Origin: Bordetella genomosp. 5
Lineage (GTDB): Bacteria; Pseudomonadota; Gammaproteobacteria; Burkholderiales; Burkholderiaceae_B
Assembly: GCF_002261475.1 (NCBI RefSeq)
Contig: NZ_NEVN01000002.1
Coordinates: 310,001 to 374,000 of the forward strand
Length of the DNA stretch: 64,000 bases
Reading direction: 5' to 3'
Shown here: positions 26,561 through 36,300 of the stretch, in pieces
Layout: each line of letters starts with the position of its first letter
How positions within the stretch are numbered: the first letter of the stretch is position 1
Program-made: the position numbers and the translations under genes
The notes under the pieces: model-generated
Told to the model about the DNA's origin: nothing
Database searches by the model: none
What the model saw: the letters and a program-made list of their open reading frames with translations, nothing else

Positions 26561-26644
26561 ATGGTCATGTGGCTGCGCGCCACCGGGCAAGCCCTCCTGC
26601 GGCTGCCCTCGTTACGGGGATGCGCGAGCGCTCCGGCCTCCTGA
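26561..26644 (+). CDS. Possible 27-aa peptide (short frame with strong ribosome site)
   Basis: ATG 26561 to TGA 26642-26644 encodes MVMWLRATGQALLRLPSLRG and CASAPAS. A GGAGG sits five bases ahead, within the right arm of a hairpin. The amphipathic/hydrophobic start could be a membrane peptide. I know no family; a real gene is uncertain, and it may instead be a leader of the gene at 26765. Confidence 0.3.
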   Translation: MVMWLRATGQALLRLPSLRGCASAPAS

Positions 26645-26764
26645 CCGCGAGTTTTCCCGTTCTATACCCGGCCTCGCCTGGGAAGCCCAGGCCCTGCCAG
26701 GTAAAGTCTGCCCGCGCCTTCGACGCCGGCCTCCTGTCGGCGTACCTACCCGGAGGAACGATCC

Positions 26765-27115
26765 ATGCTGACCCATACCGTCACGCGCGCCTTGACCCAT
26801 CTGCTTGGCCGCCCCCTGGCCGAAGACCGCATCAAGGGACATTTCCGTTATGCCTATGCCAGTGACGATGGCCGTTACGTCGCCATCTACGGACACGACA
26901 CCACCACTTATGTCGTCGACGTCGAAGACGGCCGCTATTGTGCCGAGCGCGGGGTGCAACCCTGCGGATTCGCCGGTCACATCCTCGAAGTAGAAGCACA
27001 GCGCCGCGCCAGCGCCAAGGCGGCGAACGAGCAGTTCGACCTGGACCTCGATGCCGGCGAAGTCCGCTGGCAAGGCTGCCCCGGACCCGGCGGCTTGCTC
27101 GAGCGCTCTGCGTAA
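26765..27115 (+). CDS. Conserved hypothetical protein, 116 aa
   Basis: Starts at ATG 26765 with CCGGAGGAACGATCC before it, a strong ribosome site. Small soluble protein with a GHFRYAYASDDGRYVAIYGHD core that alternates beta-strand-like segments (YVAIYGHDTTTYVVDVEDG), an acidic middle (FDLDLDAGEV) and a Gly/Pro-rich end. Three Cys, no signal peptide or membrane segment. I cannot assign a family. It is followed by a GNAT acetyltransferase gene 85 bp downstream on the same strand. Confidence 0.65.
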   Translation: MLTHTVTRALTHLLGRPLAEDRIKGHFRYAYASDDGRYVAIYGHDTTTYVVDVEDGRYCAERGVQPCGFAGHILEVEAQRRASAKAANEQFDLDLDAGEVRWQGCPGPGGLLERSA

Positions 27116-27199
27116 TGCGCAGCACCCGGAATCGGTGAGGGCGCCGCGCCCCTCCTGATTCCGCGCCGGCGTCGTGTGCCGCTCGCTACAATGCGGCGC

Positions 27200-27778
27200 A
27201 TGACGCCCGCCCACACTCCCCACGAAATCACGTCCGAAGTCAGCCTGCCACCCGGCGTGCGCCTGGTGGCCTGCACGCATGCGCTTCATGCCCAGGCGAT
27301 TCTCGACATCCTGAACGACGCGATCATCAACACCACCGCGCTCTACGACTATCAGCCGCGACCGTTGACGGCCATGGAGCCGTGGTTCGCGACCAAAGTG
27401 TCGAACGGTTTTCCGGTCGTGGGCCTCGAGGATGACGAGGGGCGGCTGCTCGGGTTCGCCAGCTACGGCACGTTCCGCAACTTCCCCGCCTTTAAATACT
27501 CGGTCGAGCATTCGGTGTATGTCGCGCCGGCCGCGCGCGGCAGGGGACTGGGAGAGCTGCTGCTGCGACTCATCGTGGAGCAGGCCCGGGCGCGCCAGGT
27601 GCATGTGGTGATCGGCGCGATCGACGCGAGCAACGCGGCCAGTATCGCCTTGCATCGCAAGGTCGGATTCGAGGCATCCGGTCTCATCCGGCAGGCGGGA
27701 TTCAAGTTCGGCCGCTGGCTCGATCTGGCGTTTTATCAGCGCACGCTGGACACGCCGGCCGACCCGGTGGACGGCTGA
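27200..27778 (+). CDS. GNAT N-acetyltransferase, phosphinothricin-acetyltransferase-like
   Basis: 192 aa from ATG 27200. GNAT fold with acetyl-CoA loop (R/Q-x-x-G-x-G/A) in AARGRGLGELLLRLIVEQ, the N-terminal AQAILDILNDAIINTTALYD typical of the Pat/YncA subgroup (N-terminal His/Asn motif) and the C-terminal ALHRKVGFEASG. Members acetylate amino-acid-like toxins such as methionine sulfoximine or phosphinothricin. A -10-like TACAAT (27187-27192) places transcription start at or just before this ATG, so the message may be leaderless; in-frame ATG 27191 and GTG 27176 are upstream alternatives. Confidence 0.85.
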   Translation: MTPAHTPHEITSEVSLPPGVRLVACTHALHAQAILDILNDAIINTTALYDYQPRPLTAMEPWFATKVSNGFPVVGLEDDEGRLLGFASYGTFRNFPAFKYSVEHSVYVAPAARGRGLGELLLRLIVEQARARQVHVVIGAIDASNAASIALHRKVGFEASGLIRQAGFKFGRWLDLAFYQRTLDTPADPVDG

Positions 27779-27795
27779 CGGCCGCAGCGTACCGT

Positions 27796-28968
27796 TTACT
27801 TCGCGAGCAGGCGCATCGCCTGTTCGAGGCCCGCCACGGTCACCGGGAACATGCGCTCCTGCATGATGTCGCGCATGAGGGCGATGGACTGCCGGTATTG
27901 CCAATATGCCGAAGGCTCGGGGTTGAGCCACACGGCCTTGGGCCAGGCGTCGAGCAGGCGCCGCATCCACACGGCGCCCGTCTCCTTGTTGTAGTGCTCG
28001 ACGGAGCCGCCTGGCTGCAGGATTTCGTAGGGGCTCATGGTGGCGTCGCCCACGATGATGAGACGCCAGTCGGCATTGAAGCGGCGCAACACATCCCAGG
28101 TGTCGAAGCGCTCGTCACGCCGGCGCCGGTTGTTCTGCCAGAGGCTTTCGTACGGGCAGTTGTGGAAGTAATACACCTCGAGATGGCGGAACTCGCTGCG
28201 TGCCGCGGAGAACAGCTCTTCGACGCGTGAGATGTGGTCGTCCATGCTGCCGCCGACATCGAGCAGCATCAGCACCTTCACGGTGTTGCGCCGCTCGGGC
28301 ACCATGCGCAGATCGAGGTGGCCGGCGTTGCGCGCGGTGCTCGTGATGGTGTCGTCGAGATCGAGTTCGAGGTCGGCGCCCTGGCGCGCGAAGCGGCGCA
28401 GGCGCCGCAACGCCACCTTGAAGTTGCGCGTGCCGAGTTCGAGCTGATCGTCGTAGTCGCGGAACTGCCGCATGTCCCACACCTTCACGCCGGTGCGGTT
28501 GCCGGCCGACTCGCCGCCGACCCGGATACCTTCGGGGTGAAAGCCGCCATTGCCGAAGGCCGAGCTGCCGCCCGTGCCGATCCATTTGTTGCCGCCGGCG
28601 TGGCGCTCCTTCTGCTCTTCCAGCCGTTGCTTGAATAGCTCCATGAGCTTGTCCCAGCCGTGCGCCTTGATGGCGGCGCGCTCTTCGTCGCTCAGGGTTT
28701 TTTCGAACTCTTTGATGAGCCAGTCCAGCGGCAGCTCCTTGCCCTCGGGTAGTTGCACCTGCAACTTTTTATAGTAGGCGCCGAAAGCCTGGTCATAGCG
28801 GTCGTAGAGCGTCTCGTCCTTGATGAGCGTGGCGCGCGCGAGGAAATAGAAGTCGTCGAGCGTGGGGGCCATGACCTGCGTGCGCAGCGCATCGAGCAGG
28901 GTCAGGTACTCGTTGACCGAGACCGGCAGGCGGTGCGCGCGCAGGTGATAGAAGAAGCCCGTGAGCAT
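27796..28968 (-). CDS. VWA domain protein of the CoxE-like group
   Basis: 390 aa. N-terminal alpha-helical region (residues 1-150), then a von Willebrand A-type domain with DVGGSMDDH in place of the canonical DxSxS MIDAS. Pairs with the MoxR ATPase encoded immediately upstream (7 bp). In other systems MoxR/VWA pairs act as chaperones for assembling metal or cofactor enzymes, but no client gene is adjacent here. The altered MIDAS (S to G at position 3) is worth noting. No signal peptide; cytosolic. Confidence 0.88.
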   Translation of the reverse strand: MLTGFFYHLRAHRLPVSVNEYLTLLDALRTQVMAPTLDDFYFLARATLIKDETLYDRYDQAFGAYYKKLQVQLPEGKELPLDWLIKEFEKTLSDEERAAIKAHGWDKLMELFKQRLEEQKERHAGGNKWIGTGGSSAFGNGGFHPEGIRVGGESAGNRTGVKVWDMRQFRDYDDQLELGTRNFKVALRRLRRFARQGADLELDLDDTITSTARNAGHLDLRMVPERRNTVKVLMLLDVGGSMDDHISRVEELFSAARSEFRHLEVYYFHNCPYESLWQNNRRRRDERFDTWDVLRRFNADWRLIIVGDATMSPYEILQPGGSVEHYNKETGAVWMRRLLDAWPKAVWLNPEPSAYWQYRQSIALMRDIMQERMFPVTVAGLEQAMRLLAK

Positions 28969-28975
28969 GGCAGGC

Positions 28976-29848
28976 TCAACGCTTGCCGCGCGTCATGGAC
29001 GAGAGGCGTTCGAGCAGATGCACGTCCTGCTCGTTTTTCAAGAGCGCGCCGGCCAGGATCGGCACGGCGGTCGCCGCGTGCGCTTCGATCTCGGCGGCGC
29101 TGATGTCTTCGGCCAGCAGCAGGCGCAGCCAGTCGAGCAGCTCCGAGGTCGACGGCTTTTTCTTAAGGCCCGGCGCGTCGCGCAGGGCAAAGAAGGTGTC
29201 GAGCGCGGCGCGCAGCACGTCGGCGCGCAGCTCGGGGAAGTGCACGCCAACGATGTCGCGCATCGTTTCGCGTTCGGGGAAGCGGATGTAGTGGAAGAAG
29301 CAGCGCCGCAGGAAGGCGTCGGGCAGATCCTTCTCGTTGTTCGACGTGATGATGACCAGCGGGCGATGACGCGCGGCGATGGTCTGGCGCGTCTCGTACA
29401 CATGGAACTCCATGCGGTCGATCTCGCGCAGCAGGTCGTTCGGGAATTCGATGTCGGCCTTGTCGATCTCGTCGATCAGAAGCACCACCGGCTCGTCGCT
29501 TTCGAAGGCCTGCCACAGCGTGCCCTGCACGATGTAGTTGCGGATGTCGCGGACCTTTTCGTCGCCGAGCTGCGAGTCGCGCAGGCGCGAAACGGCATCG
29601 TATTCGTAGAGCCCCTGATGCGCCTTGGTGGTCGACTTGATGTGCCACTGCAGCAGCGGGCGGCCCAGGGCGCGCGCCACTTCTTCGGCCAGCATGGTCT
29701 TGCCCGTGCCGGGCTCGCCCTTGATGAGCAGCGGACGCTGCAGCGTCAGCGCGGCGTTCACGGCGAGCTTGAGGTCGTCGGTGGCGACGTAGCGGTCAGT
29801 GCCCTCGAAACGGGCGGGTGAACGATCGGCTTGCGTGGAAAATGACAT
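28976..29848 (-). CDS. MoxR family AAA+ ATPase
   Basis: 290 aa. AAA+ ATPase with Walker A GEPGTGKT (about residues 44-51), Walker B VVLLIDEIDKAD, sensor 1 IITSNNEKDLPDAFLRRC with the arginine finger pair, and C-terminal lid. It forms a two-gene unit with the downstream VWA protein, as is typical. The client is unknown. Divergent from the cytochrome c genes at 30025. Confidence 0.93.
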   Translation of the reverse strand: MSFSTQADRSPARFEGTDRYVATDDLKLAVNAALTLQRPLLIKGEPGTGKTMLAEEVARALGRPLLQWHIKSTTKAHQGLYEYDAVSRLRDSQLGDEKVRDIRNYIVQGTLWQAFESDEPVVLLIDEIDKADIEFPNDLLREIDRMEFHVYETRQTIAARHRPLVIITSNNEKDLPDAFLRRCFFHYIRFPERETMRDIVGVHFPELRADVLRAALDTFFALRDAPGLKKKPSTSELLDWLRLLLAEDISAAEIEAHAATAVPILAGALLKNEQDVHLLERLSSMTRGKR

Positions 29849-30024
29849 GGAAAATCCGATGCAAGCGCCCGATGCGGACGCGGTTCATGAGGGTAAGCAC
29901 CCCCGCAGTGCAGCATAAAAGCGGGGTCGGCGTTGAAACAATTATCGTACAATCGCAGGGTTTTGCGGCCCGGCCTGGCCCGGAGCCTTCCACAGCGTCG
30001 TTTCAGCCACCAAGAGTCACTCCA

Positions 30025-30378
30025 ATGAAGTTTCATACCTCTATGAAGTGCAAGCTGTATGTGCTGTTTTACCTCCTGGCTTCCTGTTCGATCAGCGGCC
30101 AGGCCCTGGCCGCCGATGCCGCCGCCGGCAACGTGCAGAACGCCAGGGACAAGGTCTCGATGTGCATCGGGTGCCACGGCATTCCGGGCTACAAGGCCTC
30201 TTTCCCCGAGATGTATCACGTGCCCAAGATCGCGGGCCAGAACGCCAAGTATCTGGAAGCCGCGCTCAACGAATACAAGAAGGGTAGTCGCAGCCATCCC
30301 ACGATGGACGCCATCGCCGGCAGTCTGTCCGACCAGGACATTGCCGACCTGGCGGCGTACTACGCCAATCTCAAATAA
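30025..30378 (+). CDS. Small c-type cytochrome (class I)
   Basis: 117 aa from ATG 30025. Signal peptide at residues 1-29 (ALAA DAAAG). One haem site CIGCH (about residues 47-51) and a distal Met in KGSRSHPTMDA (about residue 90). Reads as a cytochrome c553/c4-half type electron carrier. It is directly followed by a second monohaem cytochrome (15 bp), so the pair is probably coexpressed and may supply an oxidase. A possible -10 TACAAT (29948-29953) has no good -35. Confidence 0.9.
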   Translation: MKFHTSMKCKLYVLFYLLASCSISGQALAADAAAGNVQNARDKVSMCIGCHGIPGYKASFPEMYHVPKIAGQNAKYLEAALNEYKKGSRSHPTMDAIAGSLSDQDIADLAAYYANLK

Positions 30379-30393
30379 GCCCGGGGGCAAATC

Positions 30394-30750
30394 ATGAATC
30401 GTTCGATGCTTGCCCTTGCGGGGGCTTCCCTGTTGCTGGCCGGTGCTGCACAGGCCCAGGACATCTCGGCCGGCAAGGCGCTGTTCGAGAAAACCTGCGT
30501 GTCGTGCCATGGCGCCGATGCCAAGACCTCCACCGAGCCCGCCTATCCCATTCTGGCGGGTCAGCATGCCGATTACCTGGCGCATGCGCTGAAGGCCTAC
30601 CGCCGCGGCGCGAGCGGCAGCGCGGCTACGGCAAACGTGCGCAAGAACCCCATCATGGGCGCGTTTGCCGCGCAGCTGTCGGATCAGGATATCGCCAACG
30701 TGTCCGCCTGGCTGGCCACCTTGCCCAGCGATCTGGGCACGCGGCGTTAA
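30394..30750 (+). CDS. Small c-type cytochrome (class I), second of pair
   Basis: 118 aa with a signal peptide (MNRSMLALAGASLLLAGAAQ AQ) and one CVSCH haem site (about residues 34-38), distal Met in NPIMGAF. The segment GQHADYLAHALKAYRRG resembles c4/c553-type cytochromes. Located 15 bp after the first cytochrome. Periplasmic electron carrier; partner enzyme not visible in the window. Convergent with the DUF1841 gene. Confidence 0.9.
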   Translation: MNRSMLALAGASLLLAGAAQAQDISAGKALFEKTCVSCHGADAKTSTEPAYPILAGQHADYLAHALKAYRRGASGSAATANVRKNPIMGAFAAQLSDQDIANVSAWLATLPSDLGTRR

Positions 30751-30845
30751 GGCCGCGGCGCGGGGCGCAAGCGGCATCAGGCAGGGGCAGGGCGCTGGTC
30801 GCGGGTCGTCGGTTCGCCGCCCGTCGGCCCGCCCGTGGCGCGGGC

Positions 30846-31271
30846 TCAGCGCAGGGCGCGCTGGCGGATGAGGTCGATGTAGACGTCGCTGTCGAGCGGG
30901 GTGCCCAGTCGCTGAGCTTCCCACACCACCTGTCCCAGGCATTCCATGATCTCGTGCGCGGCGTGGTGCGCATCGCTGCGGCTCACCATGCGCTGGTAGG
31001 CGTCCCGGATCCCGCGCGGATGGTCGATCGACAGCTGCTCGGCGATGGCGAGGTGCATCGACATGTGCAGAAAGGGATTGGTGCGACCGTTCTCCACGGA
31101 ATATTCCGCGGTCATGGCATCCGGGCTTTCGAGGTCGCCGTGGTATTCGGGGTGCTCGATCATCCAGTCCAGCGCCATCGATTCGAGCGGCGTCAGGACT
31201 TCGTTGGCGCGATGCTTGCGCCAGGTTTCGATGAAGAATTCGCGAACTTGGTCGCGCGAGGGGTTGAACAT
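30846..31271 (-). CDS. DUF1841 family protein
   Basis: 141 aa, the usual length. Signature stretches are MFNPSRDQVREFF, LEAMALDWM-like and NPFLHMSMHLAIAEQLSIDHP, with HHAAHEIMECLGQVVWEAQR near the C-terminus; the many His/Glu residues could suggest metal binding, but no function is established. Cytosolic. Convergent with the cytochrome genes. The 253 bp to icd hold nothing I can support. Confidence 0.88.
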   Translation of the reverse strand: MFNPSRDQVREFFIETWRKHRANEVLTPLESMALDWMIEHPEYHGDLESPDAMTAEYSVENGRTNPFLHMSMHLAIAEQLSIDHPRGIRDAYQRMVSRSDAHHAAHEIMECLGQVVWEAQRLGTPLDSDVYIDLIRQRALR

Positions 31272-31524
31272 GCGAGAGCGCCAGGAGTGCAGCGGAAAAC
31301 CCTATTTTACCGCTCTCGCAGGCGCTGGCCGCCGTGGCTTGGGGCCGGCGGGATAGAATGGCTCGTATCCGGCCCCGACTGGCCGCCGCGCGGCTGTCCG
31401 CGCGGGTCACGGCGGGGCACGACGCAAGAACAATGGCCGCATCGCGGGCGGCCGTCCGGACCGCATCGGCCCGGGCGGAGACGCGGCGCGCCGCAAGAAT
31501 CCACCCGGAGTCATCGGAGCAGTC

Positions 31525-32781
<1,257 letters not shown>

Positions 32782-32808
32782 CCTCGCCGCCACGCGCAGG
32801 CGTCCTAT

Positions 32809-32836
32809 AAAAGCCGGCCCTCGGGCCGGCTTTTTT
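32809..32836 (+). terminator. Intrinsic terminator of icd
   Basis: AAAAGCCGGCCC-T-CGGGCCGGCTTTTTT: an 11-bp stem running into six T. Confidence 0.9.
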
Positions 32837-32852
32837 GCATCTCGCGCTTTGC

Positions 32853-32866
32853 TTGATCTCGATCAA
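32853..32866. promoter_or_regulatory. FNR/Anr-type box upstream of the chemoreceptor
   Basis: TTGAT-CTCG-ATCAA, a perfect match to the FNR/Anr/CRP-like consensus TTGAT-N4-ATCAA, located 155 bp upstream of the MCP start and after the icd terminator. The best nearby -10 is TATACA (32921-32926), which would put the box about 73 bp before the start, a possible class I activator position. Oxygen or nitrate/nitrite control of the chemoreceptor is inferred, not shown. Confidence 0.6.
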
Positions 32867-32870
32867 GGTG

Positions 32871-32898
32871 CGGCGCCGAGACGGTCGTCTCGGTGCCG
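32871..32898. promoter_or_regulatory. 12-bp-arm palindrome in the MCP leader region
   Basis: CGGCGCCGAGAC-GGTC-GTCTCGGTGCCG: twelve paired positions with one mismatch, 5 bp after the FNR/Anr-like box. Could be a second regulator site or a small stem-loop. No U-tract follows. Confidence 0.4.
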
Positions 32899-33013
32899 CG
32901 AATCCCGATACGCTGACGACTATACAAAAAGAAATATTAAGTTGTTTGTGGAAGCGTTTGGCGGCTCGAGCCTTCGTGCCAGCGCTTCGGGTTTCTTGCG
33001 AAAGAGGTGTCTT

Positions 33014-34555
33014 GTGCGATTGTCGAGTCTGCGTACGCAGTTGTGGTTGTTCATGGCGGCAACGGGGTTGCTGCTGGTGGCGTTGGGAAGCTGGGATGCC
33101 GTCATGCGGCGCGCGGATCTGCTCCACGAGCGGGAGGCGGCGCTGCATCACGCGCTGCAACTGGCGCAATCCACCATCGATCGGGCCCGCGCGGATGTGG
33201 CGGCCGGCATGCCGCTCGCGCAGGCGCGCGCCGACGCGGCCAGGCGGCTGGCGGCGCTGCGCTTCGGCGAGGATGGCTACGTCGGCGTCATGGACGATCG
33301 CTACGTGGTGCAGGCGCACCCCGACGCCGCGCTCGTCGGTCGCGAGGTGCGCTCGGTGACCGACGCCGACGGCGTGCCGATCTTCGAGGCGCTGCTGCGT
33401 GCCGGCAAGGCGGGCGGTGGCGCCGTGAGCTACCGTTTCCCGCGGCCGGGCAGCGACCTGCCGCTGGCCAAGGTGAGTTATGCGACGTACGACCCGCAAT
33501 GGAACTGGCTGCTTTACACCGGGCTGTATGTCGACGACGTGAATCAGGCCTTCTACGCCACGCTGCTGCGCCAGGGTCTGGTGGCGGGGGGCTTGTTGCT
33601 GCTGCTGGCCTGCGGTGCGCTGCGGTTCTTCAACCGGCGCATCCTCACACCGATCGATGCCCTGGTCGAGGTGTGCGAGCGGGTGGCGAGCGGCGATCTC
33701 GGGGTGTCGATCCCCGTGGGGCAGCGCAGCGAAATCGGCCGTCTGTTCGAGGCGATGGAGCGCATGCGCCACCGGCTCGAAGACGCGGTCAGCGGCATCG
33801 TGCAGGCCACGGGTTCGATCGCCTCGGCCGCGCGGCAGATCGCGGCGGGCAGCATGGACCTGTCCGACCGCACCGAAAAGCAGGCGGCGGCGCTGGAACA
33901 GACCGCCGCGAGCGTTGAGCAGATCGCCGCGACCGTGAAGGAGAGCGCGGACTCGGTGGCCGAGGTGAGCCGGCTCGCGCATGACGCGGCGCAACTGGCA
34001 TCCCAGGGTGGCACGCAGGCCGATCAGGCGCGCGACGCGATGCGCGATATCGCGGCCGGATCGCGCCGCATCAGCGAGATCACCACGCTGATCGACGCGA
34101 TCGCGTTTCAGACCAATATTCTCGCGCTCAACGCCGCGGTCGAAGCGGCCCGCGCCGGGGAAGAAGGCCGGGGATTCGCCGTGGTGGCGGGCGAGGTGCG
34201 GGCCCTGGCCCAACGCTCGGCGAGCGCCGCGCGCGAGATCACGCAACTGATCGAGGCGAACACGGCCTCCATCGATAGCGGCAGCGCGCGCGTGGAAGAA
34301 GCGAGCGAGACCATGGCGCGCGTGTCCGACTCCGCCGGCACGAGCGCGCCGCTGATGAGCGAGATCGCGACGGCGTCCGTGGAGCAGAGCCAGGGCATCG
34401 AGCAGATCAACCGCGCCGTCACGCACCTGGATGGCGTGACCCAGCAGAATGCCTCGCTCGTCGAGGAGTTCGCCGCGTCGGCCGGCATGCTGCAGGATCA
34501 GGCCCAGACCCTGGCGCGGCTGGTGTCGACGTTCAGGCTGCGGGGCGCAGTCTAG
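33014..34555 (+). CDS. Methyl-accepting chemotaxis protein with single Cache domain
   Basis: 513 aa from GTG 33014, with GAGG (33004-33007) six bases ahead. TM1 (residues 10-27), a periplasmic sCache_2-like ligand domain (about 30-182; [20 protein letters not shown]), TM2 (184-205), HAMP (206-258) and a C-terminal MCP signalling hairpin whose tip contains [20 protein letters not shown] and [20 protein letters not shown]. No C-terminal CheR-binding pentapeptide is evident. Senses a small molecule; an upstream FNR/Anr-like site suggests it is made under low oxygen. Stands alone; no che gene is near. Confidence 0.94.
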   Translation: MRLSSLRTQLWLFMAATGLLLVALGSWDAVMRRADLLHEREAALHHALQLAQSTIDRARADVAAGMPLAQARADAARRLAALRFGEDGYVGVMDDRYVVQAHPDAALVGREVRSVTDADGVPIFEALLRAGKAGGGAVSYRFPRPGSDLPLAKVSYATYDPQWNWLLYTGLYVDDVNQAFYATLLRQGLVAGGLLLLLACGALRFFNRRILTPIDALVEVCERVASGDLGVSIPVGQRSEIGRLFEAMERMRHRLEDAVSGIVQATGSIASAARQIAAGSMDLSDRTEKQAAALEQTAASVEQIAATVKESADSVAEVSRLAHDAAQLASQGGTQADQARDAMRDIAAGSRRISEITTLIDAIAFQTNILALNAAVEAARAGEEGRGFAVVAGEVRALAQRSASAAREITQLIEANTASIDSGSARVEEASETMARVSDSAGTSAPLMSEIATASVEQSQGIEQINRAVTHLDGVTQQNASLVEEFAASAGMLQDQAQTLARLVSTFRLRGAV

Positions 34556-34636
34556 GATTGCGCTGCAGGCCGTGCGGGGTGCGCCTCGGCCGCGCAGCGA
34601 GTCCTGGGGCGGTCCCGCGCGCCGCGCGGGACGAGA

Positions 34637-34689
34637 CGTTGGCGGAAAGAGGCATCCTTCCGGGGGATCTCGTAAACGTTCCGCCAACG
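34637..34689. terminator. Long hairpin between MCP and TorF genes
   Basis: CGTTGGCGGAA (34637-34647) and TTCCGCCAACG (34679-34689), 11 bp perfect, with inner ATCC/GGAT and GAG/CTC pairing. Located between convergent genes, ending seven bases past the TorF stop. No U-run, so probably a Rho-dependent or stabilising structure. Confidence 0.5.
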
Positions 34690-34696
34690 CGTGCGA

Positions 34697-35464
34697 TCAG
34701 AAGGTGCGCGTCAGGGTGGCCAGCACGGCGCCCCGGCCCATGTCGCGGCCGTCGGAGTTGGTGTAGACCCGGGGCTCGGCGTTTGTGTCGATGTAGGAAA
34801 CCGTGGCGGTCCAGCCCGTGCCGAAGGTTTTGGTCACGCCCGCTTTCCAGTCCCAGTACGAGGCGTCTTCCACGTTGCGCACGTACTGATAGCCAGCGTG
34901 CAGATTGAGCGTGAGACCCCACACGCCCGTGTCGAAGTTGCCGCTGAGGTCGTAGTACTGGCTGTTGCGGCTGTGGGCAAAGCCGAACAGATTCGTCAGG
35001 CTGTGCGACACCTTGAACATGAGAGGGCCATGGCCCAGGCCGGCGTAGACCTCGGTGGTGTGCGGGCGCGTGTAGTCGGAAGGATAGTCACCGGGGTAGT
35101 AGTACTGCAGCACGCCCAGGTCGAGGTCGAGATGTTCGCCGAGCGTGCGCTTGTAGCCGGCGTAGAAGTCCATCTCGAGCGGTGCGGACACGGCGTCGTT
35201 CCCGTCGCCCAGCCAGCTGATGCTGGAGTTCCAGTTGCCGAGATAGAGCCCGCTCGGATGGACGTAGTCGAAGCCGCCCTGCAGCGCGGGCTTATTGTTG
35301 GTCTGCATGAGGCCGCGGTAGCGGTATTGGCTCGCGACGGTCAGGTTTGCGCTCACGGCGCCGGCCTGGTCGGCCTCCTGTGCAGCCGCGGGCAAGGCGC
35401 CCGTGGCTGCTCCGATAAGCATCGTGATACCGAGGGCGGGGATGAGGGCATGGCGGGAGTTCAT
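34697..35464 (-). CDS. TorF family putative porin (Gcw_chp)
   Basis: 255 aa. Signal peptide (residues 1-28, ending PAAAQEA). The mature part is a predicted small beta-barrel beginning SANLTVASQYRYRGLMQTN, the hallmark (YRYRG) of this outer-membrane family, and ending in aromatic LTRTF, as expected for BAM recognition. The transported substrate is unknown. Lies between the chemoreceptor and kdpE; independent of both on the sequence evidence. Confidence 0.85.
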   Translation of the reverse strand: MNSRHALIPALGITMLIGAATGALPAAAQEADQAGAVSANLTVASQYRYRGLMQTNNKPALQGGFDYVHPSGLYLGNWNSSISWLGDGNDAVSAPLEMDFYAGYKRTLGEHLDLDLGVLQYYYPGDYPSDYTRPHTTEVYAGLGHGPLMFKVSHSLTNLFGFAHSRNSQYYDLSGNFDTGVWGLTLNLHAGYQYVRNVEDASYWDWKAGVTKTFGTGWTATVSYIDTNAEPRVYTNSDGRDMGRGAVLATLTRTF

Positions 35465-35595
35465 GGTGCTCCTGAAGAATGAGATCCGGGGAGCGCCAAG
35501 ATAGGAGAAGCGGCATAAGGGCCGCGTAAAGACTGCGGGGGTGCGTGTAAAGGCAACGCAAAAGTCGTCTCACCCCGCCGGCGGACGGGACTCGT

Positions 35596-36300
35596 TCAGC
35601 CCGCGAAGCGATATCCCACGCCGACTTCGGTCACGAGGTAGACGGGCTGGGCCGGGTCGGCCTCGAGCTTCTGGCGCAGGTGGCCCATGTAAATGCGCAG
35701 GTAATGACTGCTCTCGACGTGCGACGGCCCCCACACTTCGCGCAGCAGCTCGCGATGGGTCATGACCTTGCCGCGCCGCGACAGCAGCGCGGTGAGCAGG
35801 CGGTACTCCATGGGCGTGAGATGCACGGGGTCGCCCGAGCGCGTGACCAGGCGCCGCGCCATGTCCACCACGACGTCGCCGAACTGAATCTCGGCGGCGC
35901 TGCCGGCGCCGCCGCGCGCATGCCGGCGCAGCAGCACGCGCAGACGCGCCAGCAACTCGCCTACGCCGAACGGCTTGGTGAGGTAGTCGTCGGCGCCGGC
36001 ATCGAGCGCGGCGATCTTATCGGCCTCGCCGGTGCGCGCGGACAGCACCAGCACGGGCACTTCGGTCCAGCCGCGCAGGTCGCGGATCAGGGTCATGCCG
36101 TCGGCATCGGGCAGGCCCAGGTCGAGCACGAGCGCATCGGGCTGGCGTGTGCCGGCCTCGATCAGGCCGCGGCGCACGGTATCGCTTTCGTGGACCACGC
36201 AACCCTCGGCCTCGAGCGCGTCGCGCACGAAGCGACGGATGTGCGGATCATCTTCGATGAGCAGGATGGCGGGCTGATACTCAAACACGATAGGTTCCAT
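35596..36300 (-). CDS. kdpE: Response regulator KdpE
   Basis: 234 aa, OmpR family. Receiver domain with the acidic pair EDD (residues 16-18), phosphoacceptor Asp in LVLDLGLPDADG (about 59) and KPF switch lysine; C-terminal winged helix with LTPMEYRLLTALLSRRGKV. Partner of KdpD, with which its gene overlaps by 20 bp, so translation is coupled. Activates kdpFABC at low K+ or osmotic stress. ATG at 36300. Confidence 0.95.
   Translation of the reverse strand: MEPIVFEYQPAILLIEDDPHIRRFVRDALEAEGCVVHESDTVRRGLIEAGTRQPDALVLDLGLPDADGMTLIRDLRGWTEVPVLVLSARTGEADKIAALDAGADDYLTKPFGVGELLARLRVLLRRHARGGAGSAAEIQFGDVVVDMARRLVTRSGDPVHLTPMEYRLLTALLSRRGKVMTHRELLREVWGPSHVESSHYLRIYMGHLRQKLEADPAQPVYLVTEVGVGYRFAG

Noticed and set aside
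23464-26865. Very long open frame on the plus strand opposite the M16 peptidase
   Set aside because: It is antisense to a clearly functional protein, lacks any domain, is His/Gly/Arg-rich as expected for GC-biased shadow frames, and has no ribosome site.
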